Origin: Chloroflexota bacterium | GTDB lineage: Bacteria > Chloroflexota > Anaerolineae > UBA4142 > SHND01 | Reading direction: 5' to 3' | Assembly (NCBI GenBank): GCA_016209205.1 | Contig: JACQWQ010000071.1 | Coordinates: 1 to 64,000 of the forward strand | DNA length: 64,000 bases | Shown: piece after piece, positions 50,350 to 60,063 of the stretch | Position numbering within the stretch: position 1 is the first letter of the stretch | Layout of the letters: the number at the start of each line of letters is the position of its first letter | Notes under the pieces: generated by a model | What the model was told of the DNA's origin: nothing | The model's database searches: none | What the model saw: the letters and a program-made list of their open reading frames with translations, nothing else | Translations under genes and position numbers: made by a program

Positions 50350-51122
50350 AGGATTTTCGCAGCGGACTCCTGGTCTAGAAATAGATGGGCGTGCGGGGCG
50401 CGGCGCAGAATTGAACCCGGACAATCCTCGCTAATCGGCATTCTCAGGGCGCGATAAACCGCGCCCGCTTTGCGCGCTTCGGGCACCATCGCGAGGACCC
50501 GTTTCGCCGCGCGGAGGGCGGGAATCGTTAGGGTGATCGCGTGCGTGGGCACATCGTCAATGGAAGCGAAATGCCCCTCGCCGACTTGTTGACGGCGCGA
50601 CGCTTCCGCCAGTTTAATCGCTTTGACCCAGACCGGATCATCGAAATCGGCGAACGGTGGGTCATTGAACGCCAGATGCCCGTTCTCGCCGTAACCGAGC
50701 GCGCACAAATCGGCAGGATGCGCGCGCAACAGCCCCGCATACTCCGCGCAGGTGGTCTCTATATTCTCCGCGCGGCTCGGGATCGGATAGAACGCTTTTG
50801 GCTTGACGTAGGCGAGCAGGCGTCGGCGCAGGAAATTCGGGAAACTGGCAGGATGATTCGGATCAATGCCGATGTACTCGTCCATATGAAAGAGATTCAA
50901 CGCTGCCCAATCAATATCCGGCATCTGCCGCAACGCGGCAAGAAACGTCAACTGTGAATTGCCGGTGGCAAGAATGATGTTCGCTTGGCCTTTTTCGCGA
51001 ACCGCGTGGTGGATGATGCGCGAGGCTTCTTCTGCCGCTGCCGCGCCGAGTGCCTGGTTGGTCTGATAAACCGTGATGGGTAGTTGGTCAACTGTTGTTT
51101 CGTGAACCGGTATGATCGTCAT
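50346..51122 (-). CDS. nagB: Glucosamine-6-phosphate deaminase
   Basis: NagB turns glucosamine-6-phosphate into fructose-6-phosphate and ammonia. The 258-residue product has ILATGNSQLTFLAAL (phosphate loop), LNLFHMDEYIGID with the catalytic Asp, and LGYGENGHLAFNDPP with the catalytic His. The ATG overlaps nagA by 4 nt. Together NagA and NagB funnel N-acetylglucosamine-6-phosphate to glycolysis. No phosphorylating transporter or kinase is in the operon. Confidence 0.92.
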   Translation of the reverse strand: MTIIPVHETTVDQLPITVYQTNQALGAAAAEEASRIIHHAVREKGQANIILATGNSQLTFLAALRQMPDIDWAALNLFHMDEYIGIDPNHPASFPNFLRRRLLAYVKPKAFYPIPSRAENIETTCAEYAGLLRAHPADLCALGYGENGHLAFNDPPFADFDDPVWVKAIKLAEASRRQQVGEGHFASIDDVPTHAITLTIPALRAAKRVLAMVPEARKAGAVYRALRMPISEDCPGSILRRAPHAHLFLDQESAAKIL

Positions 51123-52339
51123 TGCAAAATCCGCCTGTTATTTGTCATTGGGATCATTGGCTTTCCCTCTCGATGAATCCAGCGCCCCTCGCACGAAACG
51201 CCCCACGCGCTCCAATCAGGATTGAAAATCGAAATGTCCGCATCTTTGCCTATTTCAAGACTGCCCTTGCGATCCTGGAGACCGAGCACCCGCGCCGGCG
51301 TCAGCGTCAACATTCGGATCGCCGCGACGAGCGGAATGCCGACAAGGTTTGTCAGAATTGGGATCATCTGGTTCAAAAGCGTCGCGCTGCCCGCGAAAGA
51401 ACTGCCATCCAACATCATTCCGACCCCATCGCGCACCTCGTACTCCATCCCGCCCATTTTGAAACGCGCGCTTTCGGGCAAGCCCGCGCCGCTCGTCGCG
51501 TCGGAAATCACGCACAGCCGATCCGGGCCAATGCATTTGTACGCGAGCTGCATCAACGTCGGCGGCAGATGCTTGCTGTCTGCAATCATTTCGACGGTGA
51601 GACCATCAAAGACGAGCGCGGCTTCGAGCAAACCGGGCTTGCGCCATGGACCTTCGCGCACGACCGACGACATCGCGCTCCAAATGTGCGTGATGTGTCG
51701 CAAGCCGACGCGCATCGCCGCGCGCACATCTTGGTCTTTTGCGGAACTGTGTCCCGCCGCCGGCACAATGCCCAGCCGCGTCAGTTTTTCGACCAGCGGC
51801 AGCGCGCCCGCTAATTCCGGCGCAAGGACGAAAATCCGGATGATGTCGTGATATTGTAGCAGAGCGTCTGATGTACCATCATTTGGAACGCGAAGGCTCG
51901 ACAGATCCAGCGCGCCTTTTTGCGCGGGATTGATGTACGGCCCTTCCAGATGGGCCCCGAGCACGCGCGCGCCCGCGGGCGCCGCGCGTATCCACGCGCG
52001 GCAGAACTCCAGAGACGCGACCAAATCCACAATCGGTGCGGCGGCAATCGTGGCGAGGAGCGCGGTCACGCCCCGCCGCGCGTTCTCGCGCGTGATCGCG
52101 CCAAACGCTTCAGCTGTCGGTTCGTTGAAGGTGTGTCCCAGCGCGCCGTGCGTGTGAATGTCAATCAGACCTGGCGTGACGAGCCGCCCGCCAACATCCA
52201 TTGTTTCGATGTCCGCGCTCAGCGCGCCTGCGCTCGCAAGCCCCGCGATTTTGCCATTTTCAACAATGAGGGCTTTGTCTGGCGTCACCATAGTTGGCAA
52301 GACGAGGCGGGCATTCGTTAAGGCGAAGCGAGAAACCAT
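51119..52339 (-). CDS. nagA: N-acetylglucosamine-6-phosphate deacetylase
   Basis: NagA removes the acetyl group from N-acetylglucosamine-6-phosphate. The 406-residue amidohydrolase has PGLIDIHTHGALGH (metal ligands) near residue 55, GAHLEGPYINPAQKGA, AAGHSSAKDQD, the later ligand His in LRHITHIWSAM, and ISDATSGAGLP with the catalytic Asp. The DxHxH motif and LEGP are diagnostic. ATG 52339 starts MVSRFALTNARLV; the track start is 44 codons upstream. It lies 13 nt after the first URO-D-fold gene. Confidence 0.9.
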   Translation of the reverse strand: MVSRFALTNARLVLPTMVTPDKALIVENGKIAGLASAGALSADIETMDVGGRLVTPGLIDIHTHGALGHTFNEPTAEAFGAITRENARRGVTALLATIAAAPIVDLVASLEFCRAWIRAAPAGARVLGAHLEGPYINPAQKGALDLSSLRVPNDGTSDALLQYHDIIRIFVLAPELAGALPLVEKLTRLGIVPAAGHSSAKDQDVRAAMRVGLRHITHIWSAMSSVVREGPWRKPGLLEAALVFDGLTVEMIADSKHLPPTLMQLAYKCIGPDRLCVISDATSGAGLPESARFKMGGMEYEVRDGVGMMLDGSSFAGSATLLNQMIPILTNLVGIPLVAAIRMLTLTPARVLGLQDRKGSLEIGKDADISIFNPDWSAWGVSCEGRWIHREGKPMIPMTNNRRILQ

Positions 52340-52352
52340 AGTATGAGCGAAT

Positions 52353-53465
52353 TTAATTCCGCGAGCCAAACCATCGGCGCGCGGTCTCCACGGCTTCCGA
52401 CCAACTCTTGGCAACATGACGATGAATGATGCCGGTGTGAATATGTTGGGCCTCAGGGAGAATGTCCCCATCCCACATCAAGCAGATTTTTTTCGGGGCC
52501 GCGAGAGCATAACGTTTGAGGAGACTCTGCATTTCCGGATTTCCAAAGTTGATGCTCGTGATGCCGGGTGCGTCAATCATTTCTTCGTAAAACTGCGTCC
52601 CTTTGCCGCAGAAATGTCCGAGCGCGCCATTGAGCGCGGTGGCGACGCGCGCGTTGTACGGCTTGCAAAACTCGCGATACATCTTGTGCGAGAGCATCAC
52701 GCCCGAATCGTCGGGGATGCAGCCGCCGCCGCGATGGCGACAGCCAAACTTGTAGCCCTCGTCCGATTTTTCGCCGGTGATCGCGCGGTGTTTTTGAATG
52801 ACCGCAATGCAAAGCGGCACGTAAAAATCGAGCAGGTCGTGGACCAGTTGGGGATCTTCAATCGTCGCCTCGAAGATGGCAGTGCCCCCCAGGTTCACCG
52901 CGAAATTGAACGGCCCTTGTGGGTCGGGATGTCCAATGCGAACGGTCTGCGCGAGTTTCGGATACTGCGCGAGCGTGTCGCGAAAATATGCTTCGGTCTC
53001 CCACACCTGCTTCCCGATGCCGTTGTTCAGATCGGGCATTCCGCGCGCGAGGACCTCCCGCACGGCGTCGAGACTCTCGACCGGCATCGGCCACGGCAGA
53101 TTGTCTTCGTCTTGCCAGTACCCTGCGCCCAAAATTGAAGTCGTCAGGATCAAGCCATAGTTCGCGCGAATTGTGAACACGCGGTCGTCTTGCAACCGCG
53201 CGCCCTCGTACACTTGCATCAATTCGCTCACGAGCATCTTGGCGGGGTCGCGGAAGACTTCGCGGTAGGGAATGCGGAGCCACTCGGGCGGATAATCATA
53301 CTGCAAATGACTCCACGCCGCGCGGCACGTGACCAGCGTTGGACGAAAATCGAGTGGCTCAAAGTTGAGCGCAGCCCATTGACGCGCGTGGGCGCGTTTC
53401 TGGTGCTCGACGTCCACGAGCGCCTCTAGTTGGTCGAGGTAAGGGCGCGGATCAAAATCGCTCAT
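52353..53465 (-). CDS. Uroporphyrinogen decarboxylase-fold protein (1)
   Basis: The 370-residue protein has the URO-D/methyltransferase TIM-barrel pattern: FNFAVNLGGTAIFEATIEDPQLVHDLLDF, FGCRHRGGGCIPDDSGVMLSHKMYREFCKP, ALNGALGHFCGKG and SINFGNPEMQ. Conserved Cys and His residues in CRHRGGGC and GHFCG suggest a zinc site as in corrinoid methyltransferases. No heme or corrinoid genes are near. Its place inside a sugar operon suggests demethylation of methylated sugars or another use of the fold; this is inference. GGAGGGAG precedes ATG 53465. Confidence 0.8.
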   Translation of the reverse strand: MSDFDPRPYLDQLEALVDVEHQKRAHARQWAALNFEPLDFRPTLVTCRAAWSHLQYDYPPEWLRIPYREVFRDPAKMLVSELMQVYEGARLQDDRVFTIRANYGLILTTSILGAGYWQDEDNLPWPMPVESLDAVREVLARGMPDLNNGIGKQVWETEAYFRDTLAQYPKLAQTVRIGHPDPQGPFNFAVNLGGTAIFEATIEDPQLVHDLLDFYVPLCIAVIQKHRAITGEKSDEGYKFGCRHRGGGCIPDDSGVMLSHKMYREFCKPYNARVATALNGALGHFCGKGTQFYEEMIDAPGITSINFGNPEMQSLLKRYALAAPKKICLMWDGDILPEAQHIHTGIIHRHVAKSWSEAVETARRWFGSRN

Positions 53466-53492
53466 CGAATCTCCCTCCGGGAGTGTTTGAAA

Positions 53493-53663
53493 GTCATTGC
53501 GCGGCGTGTATTTTGCGCCGAAGCAATCTCCGCCGTAGGGGATTGCTTCGCACAAAACGCTGCACAGGACTTGGCATATCGAGCGGAGCGAGATATCTCA
53601 CTCCGTTCGATATGACAGTCCTGAGCCCATACAGCCCCTGCGGGCTGACCATCTCGCAATGAC
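53493..53663. repeat. Composite palindromic element after oppF
   Basis: GTCATTGCG at 53493-53501 and CGCAATGAC at 53655-53663 are inverted ends. Inside are a GAAGCAATC/GATTGCTTC hairpin, a long palindrome around ATATCGAGCGGAGCGAGATA, and CAGCCC/GGGCTG. It ends 1 nt before the oppF stop codon. The GAAGCAATCTCC-type core is a widespread dispersed repeat in bacterial genomes. Confidence 0.8.
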
Positions 53664-53664
53664 A

Positions 53665-54717
53665 TTATGCGATGCCCGGCAACTTGAGCTCATCGGCGCG
53701 ATGGCACGCGACGAAATGACCGGGCGAGCGCTCGCGATACGCGGGCGCCTCTCGGCGGCACACGTCCACCGCGAATTCGCAGCGCGGATGAAAGTAACAG
53801 CCTGACGGCGGATTCGCCGGACTGGGCACTTCGCCTTTCAACTCGACGCTGCCCGTTTTGACGCGCGGGTCGGGAACCGGCACCGCCGCCAGCAGCGCCG
53901 CCGTGTACGGGTGTTTGGGCAGCGCGAACAACTCGGTCGTCTCGGCGGTCTCGACGATCTTGCCGACGTACATGACTGCCACACGGGCGCTGATGTGCTT
54001 GACCACGCTCAAGTTGTGGGCGACAAAAAGATACGTCAGGTTCATCCGCTTTTGCAGGTCGAGCATCAAATTCAGAATTTGCGCCTGCACCGAAACATCG
54101 AGCGCGGAGATCGGCTCATCGGCGACGACGAGCCGCGGGTGCAGCGCGAGCGCGCGCGCAATCCCGATGCGCTGCCGCTGCCCCCCACTGAACGCGTGCG
54201 GATAGCGCTGCATGAACTCGGGGCGCAGCCCCACCAGCCGCAGTAACTCCGCCACGCGCTCGACGCGTTCTCGGCGGTTGGTCATGCCGTTGACCAGCAG
54301 CGGCTCACCGACAATGTCGAACAAGGTCATGCGCGGGTTAAGCGAGCTGTACGGGTCCTGGAAGATCAGCTGCATTTGCGGACGCAAGGGGCGCAATTCC
54401 TGACGCGTCAGTTTTGCCAGATCAACCCTTGTCGCGTCGGGCGTCCCAAAGAGCATTTGTCCACTGGTCGGCGTGAGTGCGCGCAAGATGCAGCGGGACG
54501 TCGTCGTCTTACCGCAGCCGCTCTCGCCGACCAAAGCGAGCGTTTCGCCCTCGTGGATAAAGAAACTGACGTCGTCCACCGCGCGCACATTGCCGAGGAC
54601 ATGACGAAAGAACCCTTTTTGAATCGGAAAATATTTTTTGAGATTTTTCACCTGGAGCAAGGGCTGGGCGGACGGGTGGGTGGATGCCTGGCTCGGTAGA
54701 TGGTTCGTGCCTGTCAT
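53665..54717 (-). CDS. oppF: Oligopeptide/sugar ABC transporter ATP-binding protein (OppF-like)
   Basis: The 350-residue ATPase has Walker [10 protein letters not shown], the signature [15 protein letters not shown], Walker [14 protein letters not shown] and the C-terminal OppF extension with Cys residues ([20 protein letters not shown]) that binds an iron-sulfur cluster in Opp/Dpp ATPases. With OppD it powers uptake through the two permeases. Its ATG overlaps the oppD stop by 4 nt. Given the operon, the substrate is probably an oligosaccharide or glycopeptide rather than a plain peptide. Confidence 0.93.
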   Translation of the reverse strand: MTGTNHLPSQASTHPSAQPLLQVKNLKKYFPIQKGFFRHVLGNVRAVDDVSFFIHEGETLALVGESGCGKTTTSRCILRALTPTSGQMLFGTPDATRVDLAKLTRQELRPLRPQMQLIFQDPYSSLNPRMTLFDIVGEPLLVNGMTNRRERVERVAELLRLVGLRPEFMQRYPHAFSGGQRQRIGIARALALHPRLVVADEPISALDVSVQAQILNLMLDLQKRMNLTYLFVAHNLSVVKHISARVAVMYVGKIVETAETTELFALPKHPYTAALLAAVPVPDPRVKTGSVELKGEVPSPANPPSGCYFHPRCEFAVDVCRREAPAYRERSPGHFVACHRADELKLPGIA

Positions 54718-55727
54718 CGCGGTACCTCAACGTCGTGGTAGAGAACACATGCCGCCGCTTGCACCCCACCAACTGACCGCAAGGGCGGAATATGCTTATC
54801 ACATTTGCCGGCGATGAACTGCGGACAGCGCGGGTGAAAGGGGCAACCGCTGGGGCGATTGAAGGGATGCGGAATCGATCCGCTGATCGTCGGCAGATTC
54901 ACGCGCGGCGTCGAGTGGACGCTCGGAATCGAACGGAGTAAGGCTTGGGTGTACGGATGTTTGGGCGCGTGAAAAATCGCGTCCACCGGCCCCTCCTCCA
55001 TCACGAGACCGAGATACATTACCTGGACATAATCCGCCATCTGGGCGATGACGCCGAGGTCGTGCGTGATAAAGATGATCGCGGTATGGTGTTCCTCTTG
55101 CAGCTTGCGTAGCAGACGCAGAATCTGCGCTTGCGTCGTCACGTCAATCGCGGTGGTCGGCTCATCGGCAATCAAGAGCCGTGGATGACACGAGAGCGCC
55201 ATCGCGATCATCGCGCGTTGGCGCAAGCCGCCGCTTAATTGCCACGCATATTCGTCGAGGCGCTGTTCCGGCATCGGGATACCGACATCGCGAAACATTT
55301 CTAGCGCGATCTGGCGCGCCGCGCGGGCGTGGACGGGCTGGTGCAAGCGAATCGCTTCAATGATTTGGTCGCCGACGGTATGCACCGGGCTGAACGACGA
55401 CATTGGCTCTTGCGGGATCAGCGCGATCTGCGCGCCGCGAATGTCGCGCATCTCTTTGCCGTTCGGATTCAATTTGGCGAGATCAATCGTACTGCCGTTT
55501 CGATTCAACAAAATCTCACCCTTGACGATGCGCCCTGGCGGCTCGAGGATTTGCAGGATCGCCTTCATCGTTACGCTTTTGCCGCAGCCGCTTTCGCCCA
55601 CAATGCCAAAGACTTGACGTGGGAACACGTCGAAACTCACGCCGTCCACGGCTTGTACAATGCCCTCGTCCATGAAAAATTGGACTTGCAGGTTGTGGAC
55701 GGAGAGCAGCGGCGTTGCGTGATTCAT
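54714..55727 (-). CDS. oppD: ABC transporter ATP-binding protein (OppD-like)
   Basis: The 337-residue ATPase has Walker A GESGCGKS, the OppD-type signature [15 protein letters not shown], Walker [14 protein letters not shown] and the C-terminal cysteine region ([15 protein letters not shown]). It pairs with OppF. ATG 55727 follows AGGCTATCTGTG; the track start is a GTG one codon earlier. The preceding permease gene ends 12 nt upstream. Confidence 0.93.
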   Translation of the reverse strand: MNHATPLLSVHNLQVQFFMDEGIVQAVDGVSFDVFPRQVFGIVGESGCGKSVTMKAILQILEPPGRIVKGEILLNRNGSTIDLAKLNPNGKEMRDIRGAQIALIPQEPMSSFSPVHTVGDQIIEAIRLHQPVHARAARQIALEMFRDVGIPMPEQRLDEYAWQLSGGLRQRAMIAMALSCHPRLLIADEPTTAIDVTTQAQILRLLRKLQEEHHTAIIFITHDLGVIAQMADYVQVMYLGLVMEEGPVDAIFHAPKHPYTQALLRSIPSVHSTPRVNLPTISGSIPHPFNRPSGCPFHPRCPQFIAGKCDKHIPPLRSVGGVQAAACVLYHDVEVPR

Positions 55728-55739
55728 CACAGATAGCCT

Positions 55740-56897
55740 CTAATGCCCATACGGGTCCGCTGCATCGCGCAAGCCGTCGCCGACGATATTAAACGCCAGC
55801 ACCGCCAGAATCACGAACAAACCGGGGATCAAGAGCCACGGCGCGAGCGCAATCGTCTGAAGATTTTGCGCTTCCTGCAACAACACGCCCCAACTGATCG
55901 CAGGGGGACGAATGCCCAAGCCCAAGAAACTCAACGACGTTTCATTGATAATCATCACCGGGATCGCGAGCGTGCTCGTGGCGATGATGTGACTCATGAA
56001 CGCGGGCACCATATGGCGCGTGATGATGCGCCAGCGGCTGCAACCGGCGAGTTCAGCCGCGAGAACGAAATCCTCTTCCCGCAGCGACAAAAATCGCCCG
56101 CGCACTTCGCGCCCCAGCGTCGTCCAGCCGACCAACGCGAGAATGATGGTAATTGCCAAAAAGACCTGGTCGGGACGCCAGTCCTGCGGCAGCGCGGCGG
56201 TCATCGCGAGCCAGATCGGAATCGTCGGCAGCGATTGCAATAGTTCGATCAGGCGTTGAATGATCAGATCGAGCCAGCCCCCAAAATAACCAGAGACGCC
56301 GCCCAGAACGACGCCGAGCACCACGCTGAGTGCGACCGCGACCAAACCGACCGTCATCGAGGTGCGCGTGCCGTACATCAGCCGCGACCATTGATCGCGC
56401 CCCAGGCGATCGGTGCCGAGCAAGAAAACCTTGGCGTCGGCGTCTTGACTTCCAGAGCCAAAGAGGTGAATGTCCGTCTCGAAAATTCCGAGAACCTTGT
56501 ACGGATAGCCTCTTACGAACAAGTGGAGGGGCACTTGTTTCGTCGCGTCCACTTGCCATTCCATTTTCAAGGTGACTGCATTGCGCTTACCGACAATCGC
56601 GGGAGCCCACGGACTGATCCGCGCGCCGTCGAGGAGATGGATGCCTTGAATGGGGATGAACGAGAGTTTTGCGTCGGTCGCTTCGGGATCGTACGTCGCA
56701 AAGAAATCAGGAACCAGCACGACGAGGTAAAACAGTATCAACACGCCTGCGCTGAACAACGCGAGGTGATGTTTGCGAAAGCGCCACCAAACCAGTTTCC
56801 AGTTCGACGCCACCGAGACGCGCTCTTCGGCGACGGATTTCACGACCTGGTCCAGGGGTAGAACGACGGGATTGGCGTTTGCCATGGGTTCACGCAT
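55740..56897 (-). CDS. oppC: ABC transporter permease (OppC-like)
   Basis: The 385-residue membrane protein has an N-terminal OppC helix (HLALFSAGVLILFYLVVLVPDFF). A large extracytoplasmic loop carries a DxLGRDQWSRLMYGTRTSM motif, typical of OppC. Five further helices include the cytoplasmic EAA-like loop (AAELAGCSRWRIITRHMVPA) that contacts the ATPases. The loop between helix 1 and LGTDRLGRD is about 100 residues, longer than in most Opp permeases. The ATG overlaps oppB by 8 nt. Confidence 0.9.
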   Translation of the reverse strand: MREPMANANPVVLPLDQVVKSVAEERVSVASNWKLVWWRFRKHHLALFSAGVLILFYLVVLVPDFFATYDPEATDAKLSFIPIQGIHLLDGARISPWAPAIVGKRNAVTLKMEWQVDATKQVPLHLFVRGYPYKVLGIFETDIHLFGSGSQDADAKVFLLGTDRLGRDQWSRLMYGTRTSMTVGLVAVALSVVLGVVLGGVSGYFGGWLDLIIQRLIELLQSLPTIPIWLAMTAALPQDWRPDQVFLAITIILALVGWTTLGREVRGRFLSLREEDFVLAAELAGCSRWRIITRHMVPAFMSHIIATSTLAIPVMIINETSLSFLGLGIRPPAISWGVLLQEAQNLQTIALAPWLLIPGLFVILAVLAFNIVGDGLRDAADPYGH

Positions 56898-57879
56898 TTT
56901 CCATGCGGATTCGGGGATCGAGCCAGGCGAGCAGGATGTCCGAGATGAGCGTGCCGATGATCGTGAGAAAACAATAGATCAGCAGGATGCTGCCGGCGAG
57001 ATACATATCTTGCTGAACCAGCGCGCGCAGCAGCATGGGACCGATGTTGGGCAGATTCATCACCGTGGCGACGATGAGACTGCCCGAGAATAATTGCGGC
57101 AGGTACCACCCAATCGTGCTGACCAGCGGATTGATCGCGAGGCGCACCGGGTATTTTAGCACCAACCGCCACTCGGACAAGCCCCGAGCGCGTGCGGCGA
57201 CCACGTAGGGCTTGTTCAGTTCGTCGAGCAAATTCGCGCGCATGACCCGCATCAAGCGCGCGGTCCCCGCGATGCCGAGAATAATCATCGGCAGCCAGAT
57301 GTGCTGAAGCAAATCAATGAACCGCGCCAGGCTCCACGGGGCTTGCTCGTATTCGCGCGAGAACAGCCCGGTCACACTGACGCCGAAACTGGAAAACGCC
57401 ACCCACATCAAAATCAGCGCGAGCATAAAGTTGGGCGTCGCCACGCCGATATAGTTGAGCAAAGTAAAGACGTAATCGAGAATCGAGTTCTGATGCGTCG
57501 CGGAATAAATCCCCGCCGGAATCGCGATCACCCACGTAAACACAAACGCGAACAGCGCGAGCAAAACGGTCAGCAGCAACCGTTCGCCGATCAACTCCAT
57601 GTTCGGACGCTGGTATTCGAGCGACAAGCCGAGATCGCCTCTGCCTAGACCCTCCATCCAACGGATGTACTGAACGTGGAACGGTTGATCAAGCCCGAAC
57701 TGCTTGGTCAACGCGTCCACTTGCGCCTGATCCACCGATGAGCCGGAGGAAGCGAGCGTCGCGAGATAACTCGTGAGAAAATCGCCGGGCGGCGCTTGCA
57801 CGAGCAAAAAGACGACGACGGAAAAGACAAAGAGCAAAAGCGGCAAGAGAAGCAGACGTTGCAAGATGAAGCGAAGCAC
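56890..57879 (-). CDS. oppB: ABC transporter permease (OppB-like)
   Basis: The 329-residue membrane protein has an OppB-type start (LRFILQRLLLLPLLLFVFSVVVFLLVQ), the PGD motif, five later helices and an EAA-like loop (AARARGLSEWRLVLKYPVRLA). I chose the GTG at 57879 because GGGGAG lies 8 nt upstream and the protein then starts VLRFILQR. The track start at 57903 has no ribosome site and falls next to a palindromic element. The substrate-binding protein gene lies upstream. Confidence 0.85.
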   Translation of the reverse strand: MLRFILQRLLLLPLLLFVFSVVVFLLVQAPPGDFLTSYLATLASSGSSVDQAQVDALTKQFGLDQPFHVQYIRWMEGLGRGDLGLSLEYQRPNMELIGERLLLTVLLALFAFVFTWVIAIPAGIYSATHQNSILDYVFTLLNYIGVATPNFMLALILMWVAFSSFGVSVTGLFSREYEQAPWSLARFIDLLQHIWLPMIILGIAGTARLMRVMRANLLDELNKPYVVAARARGLSEWRLVLKYPVRLAINPLVSTIGWYLPQLFSGSLIVATVMNLPNIGPMLLRALVQQDMYLAGSILLIYCFLTIIGTLISDILLAWLDPRIRMENA

Positions 57880-57907
57880 GTACTGGACTCCCCAGGGAAA
57901 CACATAG

Positions 57908-57994
57908 ACACATAGACAGGTAAACAGGTAGGCAAGCGCTTGTCTACTTGTTTCCGCCCGAACACCGTTCGGGAGTCTACCTGTCTACGTGTTG
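57908..57994. repeat. Cloverleaf-like palindromic element between binding protein and permease genes
   Basis: ACACATAGACAGGTA and TACCTGTCTACGTGT pair at the ends with one mismatch. Inside, AACAGGTAGGCAAGCG pairs with CGCTTGTCTACTTGTT, and CCCGAAC with GTTCGGG. These could fold as a three-way junction. It may lower expression of the permeases relative to the binding protein, or may be a dispersed element. Confidence 0.75.
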
Positions 57995-57999
57995 TGAAC

Positions 58000-60027
58000 T
58001 TACTTTTTGTAGAACCACTGCTCCGGGCGCGAGTTGCCGGGCGTGCGCAGCGGCCAGTCCTTGCCCAACTTGGTTGGGATGTTGCGCATGTTCGCGTTCA
58101 CCACGCACACACCCTGATCCAGCGGGGTCAAACCGATGGTGCCGATCTCGAACATATTGTCCACCCAGATCTTGAAGATCTCCTGGGCGATCTTGGCTTG
58201 TTCGTCGGGCCCGACCGTTTTGCCCTTGTCAATCAACTCGACAATCTTTTTGATTTCGGGCAAGGGTTCCATTCCTTCTTTTCCACCGGTGTCGTACCAC
58301 TGCTTGTTGAGCGGACCCAAGGTGATGTTGCCCGCGAGAATCGTGCGAACATCATACTTGGGATTGCCGGTAAAGGGAAAGCCGGCGGTGTCCTGATTCC
58401 AGATTTCCGCTTGCAGGTCGTTGGACGCGCGCAATTGGAAGTGGAGCGAGCGTTCGCGCACCTGGACGTTCGTCTTGATGCCGACCTTCTCCCAATCCTT
58501 CGCGATCAACTGCGCGACGTCGGGCCAAGGTCCGAACACGGGGACAACGGACAGTTCAACCACGATGCGCTTGGTGGCGCCGGGATAGAGCCGGAATCCT
58601 TCCGCGTCTTTCTTGTCCAAGCCGAGTTTATCCAGCATGGCGTTGGCTTCGTCGGGCTTGTACTCGGTATACTTTTTGGCGTACTCATCGCCGGGATAAT
58701 ACGGGTGCCCCGGCGCGGCAACACCTTGCCGCGGCTCACCGAGTCCCAGGAACGCCGATTCCTGAATCTCCTGGCGGTTGATCGCGTACGATAGCGCGAT
58801 GCGGAAATCCTTTTCGCGCAGCAACTTGCCCAGGTCCTCGTCTTTGGCGTACGTCAGGTTGAAAAAGACTTCCGCGTCGCCGCCCCCGAAAGCGGGCCAC
58901 GTGATGACGCGAATTTTGCCGGTCTTGAGTTCGTTTTCCTTGAACAGCGGGTAACTCAACAAGTTGATATGCCGTTCTTGTTGGTCGAGCTCACCCGCGA
59001 GCGCGGCGGCGGTCAACGCCTGCGCGTCGGCAAAGAACTTGAACTGCACTTCGTCAATGTACGGCAGTTGATTGCCTTCCTGGTCCACACCCACAAAGTA
59101 CGGATTGCGGCGCAAGGTGAACACTTCTTCGCTGATGCGATTGACCGGCATCCACGCCGCCATCACCGGGCGTTCGGGATTTTCCGGCGGGCTTTGCTTG
59201 TTGGCAAAGAGTTCCGTCCACGTCTTGAATTTCGCTTCGGTCGCCATCTTGGCGAGGTCTTCTTGCTTGGCGTAGGCGGCGTGGAACTGTTTCAAGTACT
59301 TGGACGGCAAGAATACCGCATACTGGCGGTCGCCATTGTCCTTGTTCGCGAGCTCCAGCGGGAAGGTCGTGTTCGCGTTGTTGTACGTCCACGTCACGGT
59401 GTAATCGTCAACCTTCTGGACCTGGACCGTCGAGCCATCCTTGTTCTTCATCCACGTCGGGATGGACGGCGTAATGTCCTTGTTCAGGAGCACATCGTTG
59501 TACCAGAACAAGATGTCGTCCGCCGTGAACGGGTCGCCGTTCGACCATTTCGCGCCCTTGCGTAGTTTGACCGTCCACGTCTTGAAATCGGACGAGGGCG
59601 TCAAGCTCTCGGCGTAGTGGGGCACCACTTTGCTTCCATCGGGCGAAAAGCGGACGAGCGCATCATACACCACGCGCACATAGTTGTTGAAATCGGATGG
59701 ACCGAGAAAGCCGCGCCGCCACACCCCGCCATAAGTACCGATGCTCTCGACCGTTTCGATGACGAGGGGATTTTCGGGCAAGCGCTGATCGACCGGCGGC
59801 AACGTGCCGGCTTTGACCTGTTCCGCCAACTGCGGCGCTTCTTTGTACTTGGATGCGGGCGCGGCGGTTGGCGCGGGGGGCTGCGTTGGCGCGGGGGGCT
59901 GCGTTGCGGCGGGCGCCGTCGGCGGCACGGGCTGGCTCGGCGCCGGCGTGGGCGCGGCGCACGCGGTCGCAATTATTGCCAGGAGCGCAACGCCCGCGCA
60001 TAATCGAAAGAACCACTTGGCATTCAT
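58000..60027 (-). CDS. ABC transporter substrate-binding lipoprotein (SBP family 5)
   Basis: The 675-residue protein has a lipoprotein signal with lipobox IATAC (Cys23), then a Pro/Ala/Thr-rich linker (about 24-60, PTAPAATQPPAPTQPPAPT). The family-5 domain shows YDALVRFSPDGSKVVPHYAESL, WTVKLRKGAKWSNGDPFTADD, FRIALSYAINRQEIQES and WNQDTAGFP. It binds the substrate outside the cell for OppBCDF. It is longer than the usual 530-600 residues, in line with members that bind large oligosaccharides or glycopeptides. AAGGAGGAGAATCC precedes the ATG. Confidence 0.92.
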   Translation of the reverse strand: MNAKWFFRLCAGVALLAIIATACAAPTPAPSQPVPPTAPAATQPPAPTQPPAPTAAPASKYKEAPQLAEQVKAGTLPPVDQRLPENPLVIETVESIGTYGGVWRRGFLGPSDFNNYVRVVYDALVRFSPDGSKVVPHYAESLTPSSDFKTWTVKLRKGAKWSNGDPFTADDILFWYNDVLLNKDITPSIPTWMKNKDGSTVQVQKVDDYTVTWTYNNANTTFPLELANKDNGDRQYAVFLPSKYLKQFHAAYAKQEDLAKMATEAKFKTWTELFANKQSPPENPERPVMAAWMPVNRISEEVFTLRRNPYFVGVDQEGNQLPYIDEVQFKFFADAQALTAAALAGELDQQERHINLLSYPLFKENELKTGKIRVITWPAFGGGDAEVFFNLTYAKDEDLGKLLREKDFRIALSYAINRQEIQESAFLGLGEPRQGVAAPGHPYYPGDEYAKKYTEYKPDEANAMLDKLGLDKKDAEGFRLYPGATKRIVVELSVVPVFGPWPDVAQLIAKDWEKVGIKTNVQVRERSLHFQLRASNDLQAEIWNQDTAGFPFTGNPKYDVRTILAGNITLGPLNKQWYDTGGKEGMEPLPEIKKIVELIDKGKTVGPDEQAKIAQEIFKIWVDNMFEIGTIGLTPLDQGVCVVNANMRNIPTKLGKDWPLRTPGNSRPEQWFYKK

Positions 60028-60063
60028 GGATTCTCCTCCTTGTCTTGAAGACGAATTGATCTG

